Origin: Protonemura montana
Taxonomy: Eukaryota; Arthropoda; Insecta; Plecoptera; Nemouridae
Reading direction: 5' to 3'
DNA length: 64,000 nucleotides
Assembly: GCA_947568835.1 (NCBI GenBank)
Contig: OX387606.1
Coordinates: 1,178,001 to 1,242,000, forward strand
Under the pieces are notes generated by a model that searched no databases, was not told where the DNA came from, and worked only from the letters and a program-made list of their open reading frames with translations. Shown one piece after another: positions 32,201 to 44,200 of the stretch. Position 1 is the stretch's first letter, and each line of letters begins with the position of its first letter. Made by a program: the position numbers and the translations under genes.

Positions 32201-35200
32201 CTGGGGGAATCTAGGGGAGCGACGAAATAGATCGCTAATCTTGGCCATATACCGAGCAGACAACGATGAACCTGCATGGGAGGACATCAACCTGCTTCTT
32301 CAACTACCATGATACATAGCCCAGCACAAGATTTAACAGCTCCAACCCAGAACCAACATTGGGAAGTATTGCTAAGCCGCAGAGGGGATATGATTGCCGG
32401 GAAGTGCAGTTATACCACTACCGAGTAGCTCCAGAGAAATGAGGGCCAACTTAAACAATATACAAACTTGTTGATAGCTGACCTAGCAACAACTCATATA
32501 ATTTTATATTGCATTAAAATGTATGTCAAAGTTGTGGAGATTAAAAAAATAGAAATAAAATAAAAAAATGGCAATGCCAACACAATTACTATGTAAATAT
32601 CCAAAAGGAAAAAAAAATACAAGTATGGAAAGGAAGCTAGACTGGAAAAATGTCCAGCCTAGCTTCCTTTCCATCATCCGCCTGCTGGATTAAGTGGAAA
32701 TGCTAGAAAACCAAAAAACACTGCAAATGCAAGTATCTAAAAAAGAAAAGAAGCTGTTCTAATATAATCAAGTAACCTTAGCAAGTGAAGTCTTGCACAG
32801 TGGACAGGCGCAGCCGTAGTCTAGACACCTGTCGAGACACGCAGCGCAGTACGTGTGCCCGCACGGAGTGGTGACCGGTCGATGCATGATTCGAGCGCAG
32901 AGCACGCATTCAAGATCAGCCAGCTCGATCGAGCGAGGCACTGGTCCAGGACATCCCCGAGCAGCAGCGTCCAGCTGGGCACGTAGCTGAGCCAAGCCAC
33001 GACGTGAACGCAGCTGTCCGATGTCGACACGTGCAAGCAGGGCTGCCACTGCGGCGGCCAAGTCTCGGTCGGGTTCCGCCGCGGCAGACGCAAGCATCGC
33101 GCTCAAAGCATCTTCGTCGCGGCGGAGTGCCGAGAGGGCGAGACTGCGGCGGTAGTGACCCTGGACAAGCGGGGCCGTGTTAGTTGGGGGCAAGAGAAAA
33201 ACAATCTTTTTAAAACCTATCTGAGACCGTAGTTGAAAGACAATCTTTTTAAAACCTATCTGAGACCGTAGTTGAAAAAGAGGAAAAAACCTAGATGCAT
33301 GGATGTATAATCAGTGATGTAAATAAGATTTAGATTATGTTTGGTAATTTCTGTCTTCCACTAAGTTAAAACTGAGCTAGTGGCACTTGAGTAAGTTAAA
33401 CCGTGTATTTTTGTAAAAAGTCTTGAAAGTTTGGTAACAATCTGAGAAGTGCAAATGTCCAGCTTGGTACGTTGTTTCATATATTAGCTCTGCTAACAAG
33501 TGACACTGGTAACATTAAAAGACGGTATCATTATGTACAAATACAATAGCATTAAATAGCATTATTCTAAACATAGCATCTAATAATAATCTGACGATAC
33601 CCATACTCTGTATAATGTACTAGTCAACTGGAAAATAATAATAAATACAAATACAAACACTGTGGGGCCATCTTCTCCCCCTCCCAAGAAACAACCATTA
33701 GGTTTCAAATGATAATCAGAGAGAGAGATTTTCAAAGGACAAAGTCGATTGCCTTACCTCGCCCCAATCTGGGCGTGCGCAGACTGCGGCGTCGGAATCG
33801 CGCAGCGCCTCCAGCGCATGACCGCCGCGCAGCAAGGCGCGGCTGCGCGCGCACAAAGCCACGTGGTCACGTGGATCTGAGGGCACAAACGGGCGTACGT
33901 CAACAAAATGGCCGCACAAAAGCAGATTATAAGCTTCTGCAAAGCATCTGATGCAAGGAGGCAAGGCAAGGTGCTGAGAATACAATCAGATGTATTGCAG
34001 GTAGTAGCGAGCGACAGTCTTGCTAAGGTAGACAATTGTGTTTGCACCAATCGCTGTTTGAAATATTGAACATTCGGTTCAAAAAGTTTGCTCAAGTATT
34101 CCTGACCCATTCATCATCAGAGGGTTGGGTGAAATCTGACAGACAGACCAATTTAAACATTTTATTTTTTAATTGTGGTGTTTAACGACGCACTGTTTTG
34201 ACAACTGGCCCTGCGGCACTGGTCTAATGGCGTCGGTGAATGAGTGGATGATGATGATGATGAGGATGATGATGAACCAAACCTAGCCTAGAAGGTAGGA
34301 GGGGAAACCCGGTGCCGGCTCGTAGCCTACTCCTGTCGAAGAGCACCAAGGGGGACCACCGGCTTCACGTCCCTTCCGAAGGACGGTATAACTCGAACAG
34401 CAGGATTCCTCCACAAATCCATGCTGTCGAGAGGTTGATAAGCAAGGCGAATGAAGTTGCTGTACTAACTTTCATCCCTCCAACCTCTCTCCCGAACAGA
34501 ACTGGTCATGTGTATGATAGTCACCCATCCAATACCTGACCCAGCGCAGTGTTGCTTAACTTTCATCCCTCCAGCCTCTCTCCCGAACAGAACTGGTCAT
34601 GTGTATGATGGTCACCCATCCAATACCTGACCCAGCGCAGTGTTGCTTAACTTTCATCCCTCCAACCTCTCTCCCGAACAGAACTGGTAATGTGTATAAT
34701 GGTCACCCATTCAATACCTGACTCAGCGCAGTGTTGCTTAATTTCGGTGATCTAACGAGAACCGGTGTTTCCAACACGACAAACCGTTCGGTCCCAATTT
34801 AAACAATAACCCACAGATTATATTGTATCGAATTTTCGATATTTGTTTTCCACTTGCCGAAATTAGCCCCCAAAAACCGTGCTATTTAATCAGTATAATT
34901 AGAAGATATAACGAAACCATTCCATGCGCTTAGGTAACTTGAACCACGTGGAAAGAGAAAACATGAATTAGAAGTCTTTGAAATCTGAAAGAGATTTGTA
35001 AGAAGTCAGCAAATGGAAAGGATCTTCGGTGAACTATTCCGAAGAATTGAAATCAATATCCTCGAAATAGAAACAGACATCATGCGTTCTCGCACAATTC
35101 TGGACGTTCGACGAAACAGCCCCTGTGCGTAGGCCAGCGAGCGCACACACGTGCACCGCGGGCTGCCTAGCACGCAGGGGCAGTCAAGCGACTAAACGGG

Positions 35201-38200
35201 TGACTGGCAGCACATGTCTAACCCAAGTGACGCGAGTCTAACGGCAGCAAGACTAGTACCCATATTCTGTACAATTGCTCCATGTAGATGATTTGAGAAC
35301 ACCAAACCAATTAGTTCTAACAATGAAATTGAAGGCTGATGCTAATAAAGGATGAATTTATTCTCTTTTAGACATAGGGGGCATAGGGGCATAGGGGGCA
35401 TAGGGGCATAGGGGCATAGGGGGCATAGGGGGCATAGGGGACATAGGGGCATATGGGCATAGGGGCATAGGGGACATAGGGGCATAGGGGGCATAGGAGG
35501 CATAGGGGCATAGGGGACAGGGATCCATCAAATAAAGCTTCTGGTTCGGATATTCGTAGAACTAGCGACAATCTGTTTATTTTTTAATTATGTCTTTTCA
35601 CGCCGATGAAGTGAGCTACAAGTTGTGTTTTAATACCAAATGTTTATTGCACTGTTTTGACAACGGGCCCTCCATGAAAGGCGTCGTTGAGTGAACCAGG
35701 TGCTGGAACGAAGCCCACTACTGTCGGAGGGCACTGCGGGGACCATCGGGTTGAGAGTCCCTTTTTAAGGATGGTTTAAATCAAACAACAGAATTCCTCA
35801 ACAAATAGATGTTGCTGATAATGAGCTTGTTGTGCTAATTCCAATCCCTCCAACCTCTCTCCCGAACAGAACTGGTCATGTGTATGATGGTCACTCATCC
35901 AAAACCTGATCCAGCGCAGTGTTGCCTACCTCAGCGACCTCAAGAGTACCCACATGTCTAAAGACCGTTTGGTAGAAGTACCAGAAAAAAAATAGCGTTG
36001 CTGAAAATGTGGAGGCCAAGTACCTACGGGTATGAACTAATTACCAAACGAAGCGGCTGGGGATGCCCGAGGTACTGCAGCCACATTTTATTAACCCAAA
36101 AACCACTAACAATGAACACGTAAAAGAAACTTGTTGTGACTTTGGGCGATGAGCGACGTGTTTTGAAGTTGAACCAGACATAATGTAAGATTTTGTTTCA
36201 ATGTGGGAGCATTTCTGCGTGGGCAATCCTTCCGATGCAGCACACACGAAATAGCAGGGGGTCTTAGCAAGACGAGGATATAAAACCTATATGCAAATAT
36301 ACCAGTCATTATTTTAGAACGTGAACGAGCTGACGAAAATCCCGGGAATATCAATACATGAAAACCACGTGCTGGTAATCTCGCTGCTAGCTAAAGTGCT
36401 GAGATCCTTCCTCGGGCCAAACACACGTCTTCCCTTCACTAAAACCGTTGAGTGTGCAGGTTCTAGGTAGAGAAACAACGTCAATGTTATAGTCTCTGCG
36501 TGAAAGATGGCCGCCAAATGACTACCTTACCGACAAAAATGCAGAGTACCGGAACATCACGTTAAGTGGAGCCACTGTCGTATAAATTTTAATTTCGATA
36601 TTTCTCGTAGGTTACTCGCTTTTGAGACTTTTCATGCTCAAAAAATCTCCATCAATGTTTGCCTCAACGATTGATATACACGTAACGATATTAAAAAGCG
36701 AGTAACCTACGAGAAATATCGAAATTAAATTTCATACGACGGTGGCTCCACTTAACGTGATGTTCCGGTACTCTGCATTTTTGTCGGTAAGGTAGTCATT
36801 TGGCGGCCATCTTTCACGCAGAGACTGTAACATTGACGTTGAAACTCTACCTAGAACCTGCACTCAACGCTAAAACCTACGCGGGTTCAGCGAGCCGGTC
36901 GATGTTTTCACGAATCTCGTCTATATAAAACATGCGAAATCCGAACACAACAGACCTCGGCTTGGGCACCACAATCGCCGTTTTCGCCGTGCTCAGGGCG
37001 GGTCCCGGGTTCGAGCTCGGTGATCACGCGTTGCGGCAGGGGGGGGGGGGGAGGGGGAGTAATGAGGTCAGGGGCACGCGCGCGCGCGGAGAGTGTAATG
37101 CAGTTGGATAACCGCGCGGCTTGCTTCATGCCGTCGCGTAACGTTCGATGGACGAAATCGCGCGCTGGGTCCACCACGCCAAACCGCGACCGCAGACTAT
37201 TCTCGGCGGCTGCCGATTAACCCAGTTGTGAGGGCACGAGGTGTTTGCTAGATGGTGCCACCATAGCCCCGGTACCATAGCCCCGGTACCATAGCCCCGG
37301 TACCATAGCCCCGGTACCATAGCCCCGGTACCATAGCCCCGGTACCATAGCCCCAGTACCATAGCCCCGGTACCATAGCCCCAGCACCATAGCCCCGGTA
37401 CCATAGCCCCAGTACCATAGCCCCGGTACCATAGCCCCAGCACCATAGCCCCGGTACCATAGCCCCGGTACCATAGCCCCGGTACCATAGCCCCGGCACC
37501 ATAGCCCCGGTACCATAGCCCCGGTACAATAGCCCCGGTACCATAGCCCCGGCACCATAGCCCCGGTACCATAGCCCCGGTACCATAGCCCCGGTACCAT
37601 AGCCCCGGTACCATAGCCCCGGTACCATAGCCCCGGTACCATAGCCCTAGTACCATAGCCCCAGCACCATATCCCCGGTACCATAGCCCCGGTACCATAG
37701 CCCCAGTACCATAGTCCGGTACCATAGCCCCGGTACCATAGCCCCGGTACCATAGCCCCGGTACCATAGCCCCGGTACCATAGCCCCGGTACCATAGCCC
37801 CGGTACCATAGCCCCGGTACCATAGCCCCGGTACCATATCCCCGGTACCATAGCCCCGGTACCAAAGCCCCAGTACCATAGCCCCGGTACCATAGCCCCG
37901 GTACCATAGCCCCGGTACCATAGCCCCGGTACCATAGCCCCGGTACCATATCCCCGGTACCATAGCCCCGGTACCAAAGCCCCAGTACCATAGCCCCAGT
38001 ACCATAGCCCCGGTACCATAGCCCCAGTACCATAGCCCCGGTACCATAGCCCCGGTACCATAGCCCCGGTACCATAGTCTGGTACCATATCCCCGGTACC
38101 AAAGCCCCGGCACCAAAGCCCCGGCACCAAGCTAGTTGCATTGCAGCTGAATGCAGTTGCTAGTTGCATTGCAGCTGAATGCAGTTGCTAGTTGCATTGC

Positions 38201-41200
38201 AGTTGAATGCAGTTGATGGATCGGTCAGTTGGAAGGGCACGAGGTGTTTGCTCCAATACTGCATCAGGCAAGTTTATGCCTCCACAAGCACCGCACACCC
38301 AACCCTAATTCCGAACGCTTGCTCTCAAAGTAAATGTTTCTCAGAGCATTTTTTTAATTATATTTACTGAACACATATTTCGAGAGCTAATTTGCTAGGT
38401 GTTCTTGGTCAACCGGAATCCCGCGGGTTTTCAAAGAAGAACGTCTCCAAATGTCGAACAAATCTGCAAGACAGGTCACCAATCCATTCCTCTTACAAAA
38501 TGTCACCCAGGGAAACTAAGCAGCGGTCACCCACCCGCCCAACGATCGTAGACAAGGTTGCTTAACTCACCAGAATCGATGGTCGCGTCGAGCTGCACGA
38601 CCGCCTGGTCGCAGAGTTTGTGAGCAACCAGGTGCAAGAACTGTTTACGCATGCGCCCCTGATGCGCTTCCAGCGGGAACCACTTGTCAACCAAACTGCG
38701 CACCAACACGTTCACCTCGAGGTGCGTCGGAGCAGTGCGCAGTCCACAGCGCGCGCATGCGCGGCCATCACAACAGCCGCGGCAGCTGCAAGAAGTGGCC
38801 TGGGGTTACACTTGATCCTGGTGCCATGGCAATCAAGACAGATCAAAATAAGACAAAGAAGGGCGTGTGCATTGGCTACTACTGTAGACCTGCATACCTC
38901 CTAGCATACCTGCATTGATGTACCTCCTAGCATACCTGCATTGATGTACCTCCTAGCATACCTGCATTGATGTACCTCCTAGCATACCTGCATTGATGTA
39001 CCTCGTAGCATACCTGCATTGATGTACCTCCTAGCATACCTGCATTGATGTACCTCCTAGCATACCTGCATTGATGTACCTCCTAGCATACCTGCATTGA
39101 TGTACCTCGTAGCATACCTGCATTGATGTACCTCCTAGCATACCTGCATTGATGTACCTCCTAGCATACCTGCATTGATGTACCTCCTAGCATACCTGCA
39201 TTGATGTACCTCGTAGTATACCTGCATTGATGTACCTCCTAGCATACCTGCATTGGTGTACCTCCTAGCATACCTGCATTGATGTACCTCCTAGCATACC
39301 TGCATTGATGTACCTCCTAGCATACCTGCATTGATGTACCTCGTAGCATACCTGCATTGATGTACCTCCTAGCATACCTGCATTGATGTACCTCCTAGCA
39401 TACCTGCATTGATGTACCTCCTAGCATACCTGCATTGATGTACCTCCTAGCATACCTGCATTGATGTACCTCCTAGCATACCTGCATTGATGTACCTCCT
39501 AGCATACCTGCATTGATGTACCTCCTAGCATACCTGCATTGATGTACCTCCTAGCATACCTGCATTGATGTACCTCCTAGCATACCTGCATTGATGTACC
39601 TCGTAGCATACCTGCATTGATGTACCTCGTAGCATACCTGCATTGATGTACCTCCTAGCATACCTGCATTGATGTACCTCCTAGCATACCTGCATTGATG
39701 TACCTCCTAGCATACCTGCATTGATGTACCTCCTAGCATACCTGCATTGATGTACCTCCTAGCATACCTGCATTGATGTACCTCCTAGCATACCTGCATT
39801 GATGTACCTCCTAGCATACCTGCATTGATGTACCTCCTAGCATACCTGCATTGATGTACCTCCTAGCATACCTGCATTGATGTACCTCGTAGCATACCTG
39901 CATTGATGTACCTCGTAGCATACCTGCATTGATGTACCTCCTAGCATACCTGCATTGATGTACCTCCTAGCATACCTGCATTGATGTACCTCCTAGCATA
40001 CCTGCATTGATGTACCTCGTAGCATACCTGCATTGATGTACCTCCTAGCATACCTGCATTGATGTACCTCCTAGCATACCTGCATTGATGTACCTCCTAG
40101 CATACCTGCATTGATGTACCTCCTAGCATACCTGCATTGATGTACCTCCTAGCATACCTGCATTGATGTACCTCCTAGCATACCTGCATTGATGTACCTC
40201 CTAGCATACCTGCATTGATGTACCTCCTAGCATACCTGCATTGATGTACCTCCTAGCATACCTGCATTGATGTACCTCCTAGCATACCTGCATTGATGTA
40301 CCTCGTAGTATACCTGCATTGATGTACCTCCTAGCATACCTGCATTGATGTACCTCGTAGCATACCTGCATTGATGTACCTCCTAGCATACCTGCATTGA
40401 TGTACCTCCTAGCATACCTGCATTGATGTACCTCCTAGCATACCTGCATTGATGTACCTCCTAGCATACCTGCATTGATGTACCTCCTAGCATACCTGCA
40501 TTGATGTACCTCCTAGCATACCTGCATTGATGTACCTCCTAGCATACCTGCATTGATGTACCTCCTAGCATACCTGCATTGATGTACCTCCTAGCATACC
40601 TGCATTGATGTACCTCCTAGCATACCTGCATTGATGTACCTCCTAGCATACCTGCATTGATGTACCTCCTAGCATACCTGCATTGATGTACCTCCTAGCA
40701 TACCTGCATTGATGTACCTCCTAGCATACCTGCATTGATGTACCTCCTAGCATACCTGCATTGATGTACCTCCTAGCATACCTGCATTGATGTACCTCGT
40801 AGCATACCTGCATTGATGTACCTCCTAGCATACCTGCATTGATGTACCTCCTAGCATACCTGCATTGATGTACCTCCTAGCATACCTGCATTGATGTACC
40901 TCCTAGCATACCTGCATTGATGTACCTCCTAGCATACCTGCATTGATGTACCTCCTAGCATACCTGCATTGATGTACCTCCTAGCATACCTGCATTGATG
41001 TACCTCCTAGCATACCTGCATTGATGTACCTCCTAGCATACCTGCATTGATGTACCTCCTAGCATACCTGCATTGATGTACCTCCTAGCATACCTGCATT
41101 GATGTACCTCCTAGCATACCTGCATGGATGTACCTCCTAGCATACCTGCATTGATGTACCTCCTAGCATACCTGCATTGATGTACCTCCTAGCATACCTG

Positions 41201-44200
41201 CATTGATGTACCTCCTAGCATACCTGCATTGATGTACCTCCTAGCATACCTGCATTGATGTACCTCCTAGCATACCTGCATTGATGTACCTCCTAGCATA
41301 CCTGCATTGATGTACCTCCTAGCATACCTGCATTGATGTACCTCCTAGCATACCTGCATTGATGTACCTCCTAGCATACCTGCATTGATGTACCTCCTAG
41401 CATACCTGCATTGATGTACCTCCTAGCATACCTGCATTGATGTACCTCCTAGCATACCTGCATTGATGTACCTCCTAGCATACCTGCATTGATGTACCTC
41501 CTAGCATACCTGCATTGATGTACCTCCTAGCATACCTGCATTGATGTACCTCCTAGCATACCTGCATTGGTGTACCTCCTAGCATACCTGCATTGATGTA
41601 CCTCCTAGCATACCTGCATTGATGTACCTCCTAGCATACCTGCATTGGTGTACCTCCTAGCATACCTGCATTGATGTACCTCCTAGCATACCTGCATTGA
41701 TGTACCTCCTAGCATACCTGCATTGATGTACCTCCTAGCATACCTGCATTGATGTACCTCCTAGCATACCTGCATTGGTGTACCTCCTAGCATACCTGCA
41801 TTGATGTACCTCCTAGCATACCTGCATTGATGTACCTCCTAGCATACCTGCATTGATGTACCTCCTAGTATACCTGCATTGATGTACCTCCTAGTATACC
41901 TGCATTGATGTACCTCCTAGCATACCTGCATTGATGTACCTCCTAGCATACCTGCATTGATGTACCTCCTAGCATACCTGCATTGATGTACCTCGTAGTA
42001 TACCTGCATTGGTGTACCTCCTAGCATACCTGCATTGATGTACCTCCTAGCATACCTGCATTGATGTACCTCCTAGCATACCTGCATTGATGTACCTCCT
42101 AGCATACCTGCATTGATGTACCTCCTAGCATACCTGCATTGATGTACCTCCTAGCATACCTGCATTGATGTACCTCCTAGCATACCTGCATTGATGTACC
42201 TCCTAGCATACCTGCATTGATGTACCTCCTAGCATACCTGCATTGATGTACCTCCTAGCATACCTGCATTGATGTACCTCCTAGCATACCTGCATTGATG
42301 TACCTCCTAGCATACCTGCATTGATGTACCTCCTAGCATACCTGCATTGATGTACCTCCTAGCATACCTGCATTGATGTACCTCCTAGCATACCTGCATT
42401 GATGTACCTCCTAGCATACCTGCATTGATGTACCTCGTAGTATACCTGCATTGGTGTACCTCCTAGCATACCTGCATTGATGTACCTCCTAGCATACCTG
42501 CATTGATGTACCTCCTAGCATACCTGCATTGATGTACCTCCTAGCATACCTGCATTGATGTACCTCCTAGCATACCTGCATTGATGTACCTCCTAGCATA
42601 CCTGCATTGATGTACCTCCTAGCATACCTGCATTGATGTACCTCCTAGCATACCTGCATTGATGTACCTCCTAGCATACCTGCATTGATGTACCTCCTAG
42701 CATACCTGCATTGATGTACCTCCTAGCATACCTGCATTGATGTACCTCCTAGCATACCTGCATTGATGTACCTCCTAGCATACCTGCATTGATGTACCTC
42801 CTAGCATACCTGCATTGATGTACCTCCTAGCATACCTGCATTGATGTACCTCCTAGCATACCTGCATTGATGTACCTCCTAGCATACCTGCATTGATGTA
42901 CCTCCTAGCATACCTGCATTGATGTACCTCCTAGCATACCTGCATTGATGTACCTCCTAGCATACCTGCATTGATGTACCTCCTAGCATACCTGCATTGA
43001 TGTACCTCGTAGCATACCTGCATTGATGTACCTCCTAGCATACCTGCATTGATGTACCTCCTAGCATACCTGCATTGATGTACCTCCTAGCATACCTGCA
43101 TTGATGTACCTCGTAGCATACCTGCATTGATGTACCTCCTAGCATACCTGCATTGATGTACCTCCTAGCATACCTGCATTGATGTACCTCCTAGCATACC
43201 TGCATTGATGTACCTCGTAGTATACCTGCATTGATGTACCTCCTAGCATACCTGCATTGGTGTACCTCCTAGCATACCTGCATTGATGTACCTCCTAGCA
43301 TACCTGCATTGATGTACCTCCTAGCATACCTGCATTGATGTACCTCGTAGCATACCTGCATTGATGTACCTCCTAGCATACCTGCATTGATGTACCTCCT
43401 AGCATACCTGCATTGATGTACCTCCTAGCATACCTGCATTGATGTACCTCCTAGCATACCTGCATTGATGTACCTCCTAGCATACCTGCATTGATGTACC
43501 TCCTAGCATACCTGCATTGATGTACCTCCTAGCATACCTGCATTGATGTACCTCCTAGCATACCTGCATTGATGTACCTCCTAGCATACCTGCATTGATG
43601 TACCTCCTAGCATACCTGCATTGATGTAACTCCTAGCATACCTGCATTGATGTACCTCCTAGCATACCTGCATTGATGTACCTCCTAGCATACCTGCATT
43701 GATGTACCTCCTAGCATACCTGCATTGATGTACCTCCTAGCATACCTGCATTGATGTACCTCCTAGGATACCTGCATTGATGTACCTCCTAGCATACCTG
43801 CATTGATGTACCTCCTAGCATACCTGCATTGATGTACCTCCTAGCATACCTGCATTGATGTACCTCCTAGCATACCTGCATTGATGTACCTCCTAGCATA
43901 CCTGCATTGATGTACCTCCTAGCATACCTGCATTGATGTACCTCGTAGTATACCTGCATTGATGTACCTCCTAGCATACCTGCATTGATGTACCTCCTAG
44001 CATACCTGCATTGATGTACCTCCTAGCATACCTGCATTGATGTACCTCCTAGCATACCTGCATTGATGTACCTCCTAGCATACCTGCATTGATGTACCTC
44101 CTAGCATACCTGCATTGATGTACCTCCTAGCATACCTGCATTGATGTACCTCCTAGCATACCTGCATTGATGTACCTCCTAGCATACCTGCATTGATGTA

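Noticed and set aside
32098-32620. LINE remnant bracketed by 45-bp direct repeats
   Set aside because: The peptide match is short and the repeats could be tails of two fragments; kept only as a note in the intron entry.
34741-34793. Functional 5S rRNA gene
   Set aside because: Only the 5' two thirds match; the 3' end runs into SINE linker and units, and a target duplication bounds the whole.
37126-38169. Gly/Tyr/Thr-rich frames up to 347 residues, minus strand
   Set aside because: Periodicity of the 14-bp array; not a silk- or glycine-rich protein because all frames show it.
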